A stretch of 64,000 bases of DNA from Naegleria lovaniensis. Its lineage: Eukaryota; Heterolobosea; Eutetramitea; Acrasida; Naegleriidae. Location of the stretch: positions 558,001-622,000 of the forward strand of contig NW_025407823.1 in assembly GCF_003324165.1 (NCBI RefSeq), in the 5' to 3' direction. Positions within the stretch are counted from its first letter, which is position 1, and every line of letters begins with the position of its first letter. The translations under genes and the position numbers were made by a program. Positions 33,525 to 45,344 of the stretch are shown one piece after another. Below the pieces are notes generated by a model, which did no database searches, was not told where the DNA came from, and was given only the letters and a program-made list of their open reading frames with translations.

Positions 33525-36500
33525 ATGCAGCAGTCTCATCATCAACTTTCTCCATCCAACAACGACAACAACAAACAAGAAGGTGATTTTTCGAGTCATG
33601 CAACAACCTCTATTACAACAAGCATCAATCATTCTCAAACATCACCAACAAATCAACATGACGAAATCAAAGCGAGCGACAATCGTTTGGATCCTCCTTC
33701 ACAAACATCACCACCAACAACAACAACAACAACATTTAACAATGACACTCTTGAGTCATCTTTTTCTCATGATCAACAATTTGATTCACCCACAACACAT
33801 TCATCTACTTTAAAAACATCTAACAAAGCGAAAAGACTTTCTAGAATGTTTCGTGCACCACCAGCTCTTCAAATCCCGCTTCATCATTCAAACAATGATG
33901 TCAGTACGAATAGAAAACAAGTTGTCAATAATTTCGATTATGACAGCCCGACCCTTCTTGTTCATTCATTGTTGAACAATTCCATGATGAATGGAGAAAC
34001 AGAATGTAAATCAAATATTCAGCTACATCAGTCTCATCACCTGCAAGATAACTCGGCAAGTTCATCCACTCAAACTCCTTCTTTCAGTAACCATGTATTT
34101 CATTTAAATCTTCAAAAGTTGACTCATTCAGTTAACAACTCAAACCCTCCATCCATGTATCATCAACAATCAATGGAGTCCTCCTCTCATATTTCATCAT
34201 CATCTTTTACTCCTCGAGGAAGAAGTGTCTCAGCACTTCCTTCCGCACATGGCTCTCTTTCTGCTCGACCATATACTGTCACACCACAAACGACAACATT
34301 GAACAGTGCTGTTACAGTCAAAACACCTAGGTCTGCACATAACATTGAAAATAATACTAGTAGTTTTGGAGTGGCTAATACTTTCGGAGGTAATGAAAAT
34401 GTTGTTGTTGGCCGTGATAATATCGTACGTGGTCGATCAACCACCAACGTGACAACGAACATGATGATTCCTCGTTCTGCTACCACTCCCAGACAAGTCA
34501 CGTTCGCAGAATTTAACAGCAGTTATGAGCCAGAAAATTCATCAGTCGTGCCCTCGAACCCTTCTCCAATATCTGCCAATGCAATTCTTAATTATTCAAA
34601 GGACGAAACGGAAAGTCCAAGAGCCTTTCCAACTCCAATTCGAACGAACCTTAATTCACATGCGTTTCATGTGTACTCATTACCTTCTCCTTCTAGAGTC
34701 TTGGCAGTACGTCATACCAATGATCTAGAATCACGAGTGGAAGCACTTGAAAAACAAACAACAAAATCACCGGGTGGATTAACGCCAAGAAAATTGGTAC
34801 AAGTTGCAGCAACAATTAAAAGCAAACTGTCTCCACGGGGAAACATGTTAAACATTTCAAATACGACGGACGAATTTACTGGACTTGTCGATGAGGAAGA
34901 GGAAGCTACGGATTTATCAAACCAAGAAATGGAGGATACCAATTTGAAAGGACATCATGTCTATGTGGATAGTGGAGATTTAAAGAATAACCATTTTCAA
35001 CAGTTGGACTCATCATTGACAACATCAAATTCTATTGTTGGTGTCTCAGTTGATTCAAACGATCAGCAATATCAACCTTTGAATATTGTGAAATCAAGTT
35101 CAGATGGAGAATCTATTTTAAATGTGTCCAATATTTCAGATATCAATATTGAAGAAATTGCATCCATGATTAACAAGTCTCATCAACTACAGACCTCAGA
35201 AGATTCTAACAATCGCTATGACAATACAGCCATATCTTTGAGTCCTAGTTATTTAGCTCCTTTCAAAAACGATGATATGGGAAATTCGGATGATTCCAAT
35301 AATTTATCAAGTTGTTGCCAATCTCCACCAACTGGTATGGAGCTTTTATCATCCATGACCAAACACAATAATTTAGAGACTACTCCTACACATATCTATT
35401 CCACTTCTGATCTTTCCACGATTGTGCCAGGTATGAAAATATTTTCGACCAGAGTTAGTGCTGGAAATGACATGGAAGGAAAATCTGTGACTTCAACACA
35501 CAAAAAGAAACGACAAGTACAACTTCACACCTGTTGTGGAACCATTGAGTTTTCTTGCTTTAGGTTAATCGCCTTGATTTCTTTAATTGTGAACATTGCT
35601 GCGTTTATTTGGCTAGCTGTTTTATTGTCCATGATTTACATCAATGAGAGACAAGAGATGAGTGGATCCCTTCTTTCGAACACTGCACAAAATTTGGATC
35701 TCCATCGAGAACGTATGGAACATTATGCCAAGCTTACTGCACTTTCTGCTAGTTGCTCACCCTTCATGACACAACATGTTAATTTTACTTTACAAAATCA
35801 AACCAAGAATTATTTGGAAAAATTTGAATCCCATTATGAAATATTGACCAAACGAATGGATTTATTACTACCGAGCTTACCAGATTATTTGGTAAAAACA
35901 TATAACCAATCCATGTTTTTACAATCGGAACAACAAGCAATGGAAATGGTGAAACAAGGAACACCACTAAACGCCTTACAATTTCTTGAGAGCACCAATT
36001 ATACCAAAAACATTCAAGATCTAACCATGACTCTAATTAAGCCAATGATTGGATACTTTTATCAAATTGATCAGCACGAAACATCTCAAATGCTACTCCT
36101 TTCATTGATGGGACTCGTGGTTGTTTTGGCTGTTTCTGCCTTTCTTGTACCTCTAATCATTGCAATAATTGTTTGTGCAGTGAATAGAGATTCTCTTTAC
36201 TTGAATCGATTGAATAAGGTATGTGACATGCTCGTATTGAGGTTTCGTAATAATTTCGAATGGTTTCATACGAACAATATTTGGTGGTCATAAATGAAAA
36301 ACAGGCGAATGCTGTCATGCTATTAGATACGATGCAAAACGAAACTCTTCGTGAGTTATTTAGAAAGCATTGTGAACAAGAATATGCCTCTGAAAATTTT
36401 ACCATTCTCGAGAAAATTAGTGAATACAAAAAGTTATGTGAAAAGAGTTTGGAAATACAACTACAAATCTATGATCCAGACAACAATAACAACAACGAAG

Positions 36501-37045
36501 GAGAAACGTCTTCCACCACGAAAAGAAAGACTATTACAGCCGCACATACATTTGCGTTTGATGACTCTCCATCGCCTTCATTTCGAGGCAGAAGAAATGG
36601 TGGTAATGCTGGTGATCGAGATTCCAAGCGATTAAGAAATTTCATGTTCAAAAGGCAATACAATGAAAAAGACATGGACAAGGTCGAATCCGAAAAGTAT
36701 GAGGTTGCTTTTGAAATTTATACAGAATACCTTGATGTCCATGGAGACAAAAGTGTGAACATTAATAAGAAGATTTCTGAGCAAGTTAAGGAGCAAATGG
36801 ATAGCTACGCCAAGGGAACCATTGATGTATTACCAGATTATTTATTTGACACCGTTGAGCAAGAGATTTGCATTGTCTTGTTGGACACACATCATCGCTT
36901 CAAAGAGAGTTTAGCATTTCAAAGATCGATGAAAATTGACAAACTTAATCGTGCAAAACTTCAACGAAAACAACAGGCTCGAGCTAACAATGGCAATAGA
37001 TTAATATTGGCAAAGAATTTGTCAAGCAACCCTTTACAAAATTAA
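33525..37045 (+). CDS. Two-pass membrane protein with a C-terminal RGS domain
   Basis: Exons 33525-36218 and 36305-37045 (86-bp GTATGT intron) give 1144 residues. The first 670 residues are disordered, rich in Ser/Asn/Thr/His. A first membrane helix (about 680-705, LIALISLIVNIAAFIWLAVLL), a mostly helical segment of about 150 residues, and a second helix (about 858-885, LMGLVVVLAVSAFLVPLIIAI) follow. An RGS domain comes next (LLDTMQNETLRELFRKHCEQE ... ISEYKKLCEK ... EIYTEYLD ... KGTIDVLPDYLFDTVEQEI). RGS domains speed GTP hydrolysis by G-alpha. A low-complexity insert with RRNGGNAGDRD splits the RGS domain. The inter-helix segment, probably outside the cell or in a lumen, looks like a sensor module, so this may be a ligand-controlled brake on G-protein signalling; that is inference. 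Confidence 0.85.
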
Positions 37046-37084
37046 AAAGTCACACGCGTTAAAAATAATGAACAACAACAACAA

Positions 37085-37278
37085 CAACTTACTCTCGGAG
37101 AGCACACCATACTCCATCAATGAGAACAATGATTTTTTGGTGTTTTAAAGTGCTCCGATCACATACTCATCTCTCACACGAGAGACGGAATTATCATCTT
37201 GACAGAATGATAATCACATAGTTATTATTATATAGATCTATGGCCCGAATGATGAATCATTTTAGTTGTCTCTTCAAC
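37085..37278 (-). ncRNA. Candidate Fanzor guide-RNA (omega/fRNA) scaffold region
   Basis: Directly 3' of the Fanzor stop, on its strand, lie compact inverted repeats. A 6-bp perfect stem with a 4-nt loop sits at 37170-37185 (TCTCTC/GAGAGA), and an 8-bp perfect stem with a 9-nt loop at 37190-37214 (ATTATCAT/ATGATAAT). Outside them, GAGCAC and GTGCTC can pair across about 45 nt at 37100-37155. TnpB and Fanzor nucleases use RNAs made from the 3' end of their gene and flank. Position and structure fit that, but no boundary, promoter or guide segment can be seen, so this is a hypothesis. Confidence 0.3.
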
Positions 37279-40200
37279 TTACCAATGTAATAAATGATGG
37301 TAATTCTTGATCAAAATATTTCTTGCTCCATTACCGTCACGAGGGATGTGGAAGTGACAATGATTGCAATGAAACCATTTGCTTCCATAAAGGTCTTCCT
37401 TGATCACTGAACAATTTCCACACGTTTTCGATGTATATTGTTCTGTGACAACATGTACCTTGCATCCACGCATTTCTGCCTTTTGCAAGAGTTTCATTCG
37501 AAAATCATAGTGTCTAAATCGCAACATTTGGCGAACAGTTTTTCTAGTAATTTTTCTTCCAACCCATTCGGAAGTGTTGGTGGTGGTTTCACTTGTGGTG
37601 GTGTCCCTTGATTCCCATCCTTCGAATGGTGAAGACGATGCAACAAGAGGTTCTGTTCGCACATCCATATTCTCCGTTTGGCCATTAGTATAACCTTCTT
37701 GTCCTTGACACGTGGTATCTTCTTTTCCTTGACGCTTCCTTTGTTTTTGTTTTCTAGCAATCATGGCCTTGACATTAAATTCAGGTATTATAATTTCAGA
37801 ATAGTGGAAAGTTAAATAGTCAATGATTTTGTTATGCATATCATTCACCTTATTTCTAATTTTGCTTTCCAGCCTTCTAATCTTCTTTTTTAGGGCTTTT
37901 CTTAAACCCTTATAAAATTTTCGTTCCTGCCGAGAATTGTATTTTAGAAATTTGTTCTTGGCAATTTCCGACCTAAGCTGATCTTGCTTTAGAGAAAGGG
38001 AAAAGAGTATGGTGTTTTCTCCTTGAGCGGCAAACTCCAATGCGTCTCCATTACTATCATAACCATACATGAAGCATCGAACACCTGGATCCAATGCAAT
38101 GTATTCCTTTCTGAGTTCATCTTGAGAAGGTTGTGGGCAGCCCTTGAGAAATATCTTGTCATATTCAATTCCACTGTTCGAATTGGACTCGTAGAAGCTT
38201 TTATCAAACCGTTGGTATTCTTGTCGAGTTAAAGCTTTGTGATAACGGACTGGAAGGCAAACAAAATATCTTCCTCTTTCTCGTATAAAGGTTGTCTCGT
38301 GTGAAAATTTTTTGTTGTCTTGTTGTTTGGGTAGGCGATGGGCAGACGGATCATGGAAAAATTAGAATTCAGAAAAGTTCCAATCATATGAATCAATCAC
38401 ATTCATGTAAGGGATTCAAATCACATGTAAGTAAAATCGAAATACATATATATACATACCAATCTCTTCCTTTAACCACTTTCGTGCTCTTGCAGGATAA
38501 TAAAATTTCAAAAGATGATCCTTAGATTTCTTGGAAGGACATGCATTTTCCTTCCCTTTAAAAAAGGTAGGTTTTAACAACACTCCTTCCTGTGATAATG
38601 AAATATCTCTCACCTTGAACGACTGATATGGATGTTGATTGCTTCGTCCTTTCATTTCGAATTCACGAGGTTGTCGAGTAAAATGCTTGGGATTAAATCT
38701 TTCGTTCAATTCCTCATCAGTAATCATCTCCTTCTTTCCTTTTTGAACATCTTTAAAAAATTGGTTTTTGGCCTTTCGAGCAGCCTCTTTGGATTCCTTT
38801 TCTGCTGCTTGCTTGTTTTTATATCTAGTAATTTTCTCAGCCTTGACAAAATCCTTCACAGCGTTCAATTTAATATCTGCTGGACAATGTTTCAACTCTT
38901 GATCCCATAGCCACCTAGTTTGTTTGAATCTCAGGTTGGTTTGGGGATTCTTCAAAATTTTAAAGTAATCGTCTTCTGTGGTGGTAAGGAGTGTTTTTCC
39001 CTTGTTTTGCTCTAACATGAAATAAAGGAGACATGCTTCGTTATAAGCATGGTTAGAATTGAAGAAAAATCTTTCAAAGACCTTCTTTTGTTCTGAGGTG
39101 AGTTTCAATCTCACTTTCTTTGTTCTCACAAAATAATTGTCTTCGTTTGAGATTGAGAAGGAGGTGTAAATTTGTTTTAGCAATTTCTCGATAGTGTCAT
39201 CAGCTTTTTCCTTTGATTCCGCAGTAGTGGAGGAATTGACTCCATTCTCAGCAGTCGTAGATGAACTCACTCCATTCTCAGCAATCGTAGATGAATTCAC
39301 TTCATTCTCTGCAGTAGTGGATGAATTCACTTCGTTCACAGCAGTCGCAGATGAACTCACTTCATTCTCAGCAGTCGTGGATGAACTCACTTCGTTCTCT
39401 TGAAGCATTATTAAAGACTCCTCCAACGCAGATACTTCCTTGAATTCCTGAACAAGCTTCTTCTTTTCTAACCCAAACTTGCGTCCGTTGAATGAGCAGA
39501 CTGTCCTTTTAAACTTGGAATTTCCACACTTACATGGCGTCTTTTTCCAAGTTTCTAATTTGCTCCACACTTTTTCTACCAATTCCTTCTTGCTCGGAGG
39601 TGGTTTTGTGGATGGACATCTTTGGCGAACGGAGAGGGTAAACCAACTTTGGGTCGGTATTTTCAAACCATTCTTGGTAAAACAAGACACAGGACAAATC
39701 TTGTTCAAACGATCAACCGTATCATCATGCCAAAACGGTTTTCTTAACTCCTTTGAATCAGTTGAAACAGTGGAATTGGGAACCATCCTTCTCTTATTCA
39801 ATCTCTTCTTCGTTGGTTGCTGTTTGTGATAGAGTTGCCTTTTTCTTAACCGTCGAACCTTATTTTTCAGCGACTGAAATGTTCGGTGTGTAAAGTAATC
39901 TCGGTAAATTTGTTCCAAATTCATTCCCTTCCGCAAGGATGTCACAATTAAATCCTCTTCCGACTGTGAATAAGGTTCTCCTGGAGTCGTTGGTACATTA
40001 GACTTGTTCGATGATGGTTGTGCTTGTCTTAACGGTAAGGGTTTGGATGGACTTAATTGACCAAGTTTCATAATCATTTTGTGAAAAAGATCAGAATTGG
40101 TCCATGTTTCTGGAAAAGTTATCGATACAGTAGAGGTAAGGGTGCTAATATTAGTGATTTCTGAAAAGGTTAAATCATCGACACTCCATTGAATGATAAA

Positions 40201-41148
40201 ATTTGTTGCATCTGAAGCATCATACGCTCCTTCCAATCTGGCACGATTAATCTTTCTTTTCAATTTCTTGTACTTTTTCTTCAATGAGTTGATGGATCTA
40301 TCAAAAAAGAAAGTACCAATCTTGCTCCATTCCATATTGAATTGTTTTAAAAATAACAACATGTAATGTTCTTGGGTTGCATATGCTTTTCCTTGATCGA
40401 GAGAGAGAGGTTCAATACTAATTCCACGCTCCAAATAAGCAGTCCTTAATAAGTCTCCAAATTTATCAACAGTAGATACGTCTTTCAATACTTCCAATCT
40501 CTGCCAATGAGAAGCAATCTTCTTCTTTTTCTTTGCTCTTTCTTCCTCACACTTATAATGATCACTCAAAGTGTGTTCACATGGCGAAAATTTAATTTGC
40601 GCCATTGGTATGTATGGAGGGATAGAGAAACCACCAAAACCACCAACGCCTTTCAATTTACGCCATTTATCAATACGTTCCATCATGGAACGTTTTTGAT
40701 AAGGATGTTTGTATATCATTTGTGGTTGCTCTTTTATCGCCAAGACTCTCTTTGAGTTTTGAAAGGTTTTTTCAATTTCTCTGGTAGGATTGGGTGATTT
40801 GATGGGGTTGATATTGGTAACCGATGACTTGTCAACATGTTCCAACTTGGGTGATTTTTGGTCCTTTGTTGATGTTTGCTCTGAAGTTCTTGGAGGAAAT
40901 GGTGGAATGATTGGATATAATTGAGGAGAGAAGGGATTTAAAGGAATCCATGGTGGAGGGAATCCAGGTTGAAAAGAGAGATTTGGGGAGAAAATGGCGG
41001 GATTTGGAGGGAAAATTGGTTGAGAGGATGGATTTTGTTGAGTGAAAAGATTGGGATTTGGTGGGAATATAGGTTGAAGGAATGGATGATGGGAGGAGGT
41101 GAAACGAGGGTTGTTTGAATTATTCTCCTCACGACTCTGGTTGTTCAT
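37279..41148 (-). CDS. Fanzor (TnpB-like RNA-guided nuclease) with Myb/SANT-like N-terminal extension
   Basis: Exons 38460-41148 and 37279-38318 (141-bp intron, GTATGT donor) give 1242 residues, far longer than bacterial TnpB (about 400). Order: Pro/Phe-rich disordered tract (1-100); two Myb/SANT-like helix sets at about 257-302 and 391-436; a Cys-containing segment near 485-550; a six-copy 10-residue repeat (585-644); the TnpB-type N-terminal domain (VRLKLTSEQKKVFERFF, YNEACLLY); the RuvC nuclease with D973 in IALDPGVRCF, E1076 in IIIPEFNVKAM and D1224 in PRDGNGARN; and the zinc ribbon CGNCSVIKEDLYG ... CNHC between the last two. All catalytic and zinc residues are present. Fanzors cut DNA guided by an RNA from their own 3' flank and are known in Naegleria. 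The Myb-like extension may add DNA binding. No inverted repeats or transposase partner are seen. Confidence 0.88.
39217..39396 (-). repeat. Six-copy 30-bp coding minisatellite in the Fanzor gene
   Basis: Six imperfect copies of a 30-bp unit encode decapeptides of the form NEVSSSTTAE (variants NGVNSSTTAE, NEVNSSTIAE, NEVSSSATAV). They lie between the Cys-containing segment and the TnpB core and presumably form a flexible linker. Copy number is likely to vary between strains. Confidence 0.9.
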
Positions 41149-42820
41149 GATGAATTGTTTTTTTTAATGATGATTCAATAACACAACTAAAATTCAGCAT
41201 GTATTTATTGTATTCTTAATGTCCTACCATTACGTTTTAAATTACCATTTTCAACGTTTAATAATTCAATTCGAGAAATTTGTTGTACCAATTTCGAAAT
41301 TGCATTAATTTTTACCCATTTCATAAATTCCTTATTTAGGGGTATCTGTAGGATCAAGTAATATTTATGATTTCACCGAAAATGGAAGCCATGACATCCA
41401 TACTTGCACGTGTATTCGAGATAGGGTGACAAATTCCTTTCGCTAATTAAAAATCTTTGTTTGGTAATTTTTTGTAATCCCTATACTTGTACCAGATTCT
41501 TTTTCACAAGACACAAATTATTTACATTCATCGCGCCTTAGTTTTAAATACAATCAAACATACAACACCCTCGCGTTGATAAAAACTTGGAAAATCAATT
41601 TCTAATTGAGTAGAATAGATGAAGACAAAGTCAAAAGACTCTCGTGATTGAAATAAGCGTGGTGGATGTTGGTTGTATGTTGTAAATGATGATTAATTGT
41701 TAAAAATTGCTTTTCAAACATATTTTTCAAAACCCACAATTTTGATGATTTTGTTTAATTGTAATCATTGCAACCCTTTCATCGTTTTTACACTGGCAAT
41801 ACCTTCTCGCTGATCTACTGTATCCAGTAGTATGGAGAACTCTCGTGAGGGAGAAACAGGGTTGTCGTCCATGTTTATACATGGAGAATGCTCCGCTTGA
41901 AGGTTGTTCATTGATAATCATACCCACCGCTTGTACTCTCACCACAACAGCTTCAACGAGATGGCATCAAGGAGAAGGTTATTTTTGATGATTTTGATGG
42001 CAGGACCTGTTTTTCGGTTACTGTTTTAAAGTGTTGATGAATAACCGTGTTGTTTTTGTTTATTATTGGTTCAACAATCGTTTTAATACGCAATGATAAT
42101 TATTCAAAATAGAAACAACCATGATGATCAATGGACTTGAACATCGGAGTGGGTGGCCAGGTGTTGAGTGCATTTCGCATGATTGTTCTCCAACTCAATA
42201 TCTAGCAAGAATTCGAACACTCAAAAAAATATCCTTAATAATAATAAATATTTTCTATCGTTCGGGTAGGGTGGTGATGATAATGAACAACAGCAAGCCT
42301 TCCGAACCAATGATGCCCTTTTGAGAGATTCAATACGAACCAATGATGTCATTTCCTAGGACTCATCAGACTCTTCATCAGAAGAAGTATCACTATATTC
42401 ATCACCCACCCGCTCGTAATCGTGATCCGTCCATACTTCTGCCCCTCACGGCTCGTTATTGAGTAGTCCCTTAGGGTTATTTTCAAGTTTTATCGGTTGT
42501 TGTTGTTGCTGCCATTTATTAGTCCCTTATTATCATGTTTCATCCAAATATTGTTGTTCTCACGAGTTGCAAATGTTCTGCATGTACTATTTGTATTTTG
42601 CCAAAAATCGTTATGCAATTCCGGGCGGATCTGCCTAAAGCTTTACAAGGCATACACCCTCTCGGTTGGAACTGAGGCAAGAGTTGTTGTGCAATAAAGT
42701 ACATAAACAAAAGAAATGATGCATCAAGAAACGTTGACCCTCGCCAACTCGCCAACAAACTCGCTGGAGTATTTTGGCTCGGGTTAAACCACTGTGTGTC
42801 ACTCTTAATTTCGTAAAGAT
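41149..42820. other. Gene-poor 1.7 kb between Fanzor and the RasGEF gene
   Basis: No convincing complete gene. Three things stand out. Hairpins with 4-nt loops cluster at 41815-41894 (CTACTG/CAGTAG, CCATGT/ACATGG, GGAG/CTCC). A 29-codon minus-strand frame at 42356-42445 ends in a strongly acidic Ser/Asp/Glu tail like a protein C-terminus but has no ATG, so it may be a terminal exon or a remnant. A CG-richer patch at 42610-42680 lies close upstream of the RasGEF start. As the upstream flank of the Fanzor, this stretch may hold the left part of its element, but no end could be defined. Confidence 0.4.
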
Positions 42821-45268
42821 ATGCTCTCGGCCGTTACAAAAAAAATTATCAACATGCCCTCATCATCTGTTTCGGGAGGTTCGAGTTTATTGGGAGGTGG
42901 AGAGAGAATGGTCATGGAGGGAGAAGTTCAGAGAAGAAGCTTATTCTCTACATGGAGAAAGATGTACATGATACTCAAGGATGATGGATCGTTACATCAA
43001 TTCGGGAGGAATCCACAGCTGTACCCCGAAGAAATTCTTAAAGAAACATTAATGTTGAACTCTGGATATGTCGTGCAAATTGTAAACGCAGATCCCTTGT
43101 TGAACCAACCATTTACCATTATGATTCTACTCTATGACAGAGCACCCATGCTACTTAAGGCTAAAGATTCTGTTGAGCATCAACGGTGGTTATCGGCACT
43201 GAACAGGCTCTCACTCATCAAGACTGAAAAATTCAAATCCAATACTCCTTTGATCATTGATGCGGTTGAGGCTATTCCCGTTCCCTGTATCATTTCCGAC
43301 AAGAACCGAATAGTACAAAGCCTTAATTTTCCATGTCAGGCCATCACTGGGCTGAAGAATGAAGAAATTAAGAATTTCTCTTTATCCAACATGATCCGTA
43401 TCGAGGGACCTCAGTCGAAAACAGGAAAATCTTCAACCTTAGGTGCCGTTCCAAAGGAAGCACACGTAACTACCTCCGATAAAAGTAGAAAGATTGTAAT
43501 GCTCTCCTCACAAGTTGAAACGCAACAAGGCTACATTATAGTCTTTTTACACGATATCAATGAGTATGATATGTACTTGGATGAAGAACTAGAAGAAGTG
43601 TTTGACGAGTTGTATCAAGCACAAATGAATGATCCTAAAGACGCAAGTAGCGAAAACGAAACAAAAACAATGAGGCTATTTGTCAAAATATCAGGCATGT
43701 CTCCGTTTGTTTTAAGGCTTTACTTTGGACTGCAGACTCACCATTACCAGAAAATTGTGGACATGTATTATAGCGACAAATTGTACAGCAAGAAACCACC
43801 AGGACCAATTTTCTTGCAAAAAATTATTAATTTTCCAAATGGTGATAAGATGATGGAGTTTGGAAGAAAACAAGTGGCTTCAGATCGATTTAGCATGGAA
43901 GAGCAAATCAAACTAGCAATTTATGAGGAGCCTGAGGCCTGTGAAGACTCCATTGTCATGCAAAAGTGTAGCGCACCTGAACTATTTAATGGAGAAGTAC
44001 CAAAAGTCGTTGGAATTAATAGATTACTGCTGCTACTTACCGACGTATATTCACCAAAATTTTTAACTGACGTCTTTTGGTATACGTTCAGATATTCCAT
44101 TAAGCCTAAAGTAGTACTGGAAAAGATTTATCAACGATATTTTGTACCAGAGCCTACCGACCAGGACCTGATATTCAATGATGTTGAGAAAACATTTTTC
44201 ACCACATTTGTCTGTACAGGTATCAAGAAGAAATGTTTGAATTTAATTCTTACATTTGTTAAGAGTGGAATGTTTGATTTCGATCATGATATGGTGATAC
44301 ATCTTCAGGAGTTTTTAAATTCGGCTGAACAGTCCCTGAGTAATAATGGAGAAACACCAAAGGCAGTTACCAATTTAGATTTTGGTTTGTCGTCTACCAT
44401 AAATCACATTCGAGAAATGATGTCCAAACAAGACAGAAAGCAACCATGGCAAAAAGCAAAAGATATGCCAACCTTGTTTCAGTTGAGGGAGAATAAGAAG
44501 GCAAAATTTGCAGGAGCAACAAATACTCAATCCTCTCTTGATATTTCTGAAATGAGTCCAAAAGAAATTGCTGATCAGCTCACTTACATGGACTACACTA
44601 TCTACAACGAGATTTATTTTACTGAGATTCTTGACCAATCTTGGAACAAGGACAAGAGACGACATCAAGCTCCAAATGTAATGGCTAACATTAACTTTTT
44701 AAACAAGGTGAGCACATGGTTCACTTGGAAAGTTCTGTCTGAAGATTCACATCCCAAGAGAGTCAAGATGCTTAAAAAGGTAATTCAGGTTCTTGGAATT
44801 CTTAAAGATATGAACAGCTTCAACATGTTCATGGCAATAATGGGAGTATTGGGAGGGACTTCAATTCACAGATTGTCCAATTTGTGGGATGAAATGGATG
44901 AAAAGACTCTTGAGATTCAACAACAATGCGCGGAATTGGCTTCAACCAAGGGCAACAACAAAAACTTTAGAATGGCCATGAATGATTGCTATAGTAGTGG
45001 AAAGCTCTGCTCGCCATATATTGGCATCTATTTGAGAGACTTGGTCTTTACAGATGATGGAAATCCAACAATCATGGATGGTAAAATTAACTTTTCCAAA
45101 TGTATCAATACCTACAATGTGATGCACCAAATATTGAGGTTCCAAGGAAGACTTTTTGACATTGAACCTAACACAGACTTTATTAGAGAAATGATTGCTT
45201 TTAATGACAAGGAGAAGAGTGAAGATTACCTCTATGAGCTCTCATTACAAGTACAGCCAAGAAAGTAA
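42821..45268 (+). CDS. Ras-family guanine nucleotide exchange factor with PH and PAS-like domains
   Basis: An 815-residue single-exon protein. Order: a PH domain at about 28-132 (RRSLFSTWRKMYMIL ... SVEHQRWLSALNRL, with the conserved final-helix Trp); a PAS-like domain at about 147-240 (VEAIPVPCIISDKNRIV ... GYIIVFLHDI); a RasGEF N-terminal domain (LTDVYSPKFLTDVFWYTFRY); and a CDC25-type RasGEF catalytic domain from about residue 585 (SPKEIADQLTYMDYTIYNEI, NFLNKVSTWFTW, VLGILKDMNSFNMFMAIMGVL, PYIGIYLRDLVF). It should load GTP onto a Ras-like protein at a membrane, with the PAS-like part as a sensor. Many amoebae have dozens of RasGEFs; PAS inclusion is uncommon. A second in-frame ATG lies 12 codons downstream. 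Confidence 0.88.
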   Translation: MLSAVTKKIINMPSSSVSGGSSLLGGGERMVMEGEVQRRSLFSTWRKMYMILKDDGSLHQFGRNPQLYPEEILKETLMLNSGYVVQIVNADPLLNQPFTIMILLYDRAPMLLKAKDSVEHQRWLSALNRLSLIKTEKFKSNTPLIIDAVEAIPVPCIISDKNRIVQSLNFPCQAITGLKNEEIKNFSLSNMIRIEGPQSKTGKSSTLGAVPKEAHVTTSDKSRKIVMLSSQVETQQGYIIVFLHDINEYDMYLDEELEEVFDELYQAQMNDPKDASSENETKTMRLFVKISGMSPFVLRLYFGLQTHHYQKIVDMYYSDKLYSKKPPGPIFLQKIINFPNGDKMMEFGRKQVASDRFSMEEQIKLAIYEEPEACEDSIVMQKCSAPELFNGEVPKVVGINRLLLLLTDVYSPKFLTDVFWYTFRYSIKPKVVLEKIYQRYFVPEPTDQDLIFNDVEKTFFTTFVCTGIKKKCLNLILTFVKSGMFDFDHDMVIHLQEFLNSAEQSLSNNGETPKAVTNLDFGLSSTINHIREMMSKQDRKQPWQKAKDMPTLFQLRENKKAKFAGATNTQSSLDISEMSPKEIADQLTYMDYTIYNEIYFTEILDQSWNKDKRRHQAPNVMANINFLNKVSTWFTWKVLSEDSHPKRVKMLKKVIQVLGILKDMNSFNMFMAIMGVLGGTSIHRLSNLWDEMDEKTLEIQQQCAELASTKGNNKNFRMAMNDCYSSGKLCSPYIGIYLRDLVFTDDGNPTIMDGKINFSKCINTYNVMHQILRFQGRLFDIEPNTDFIREMIAFNDKEKSEDYLYELSLQVQPRK

Positions 45269-45344
45269 ATGTTATTAACACTGACTGCATCACAAAGTCG
45301 CAAACAAAATTTCGAAAATGTTCAGAAGTTTGGGATCATTCCAA

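Noticed and set aside
39217-39396. CRISPR-like array suggested by 30-bp repeats
   Set aside because: The units are contiguous without spacers and encode an in-frame peptide repeat within the Fanzor.
42142-42217. tRNA-like sequence with TGGCC and TTCGAAC blocks and GAGTG/CACTC ends
   Set aside because: The T-stem does not pair, the anticodon arm is not formed, and the acceptor pairs over only 5 bp.
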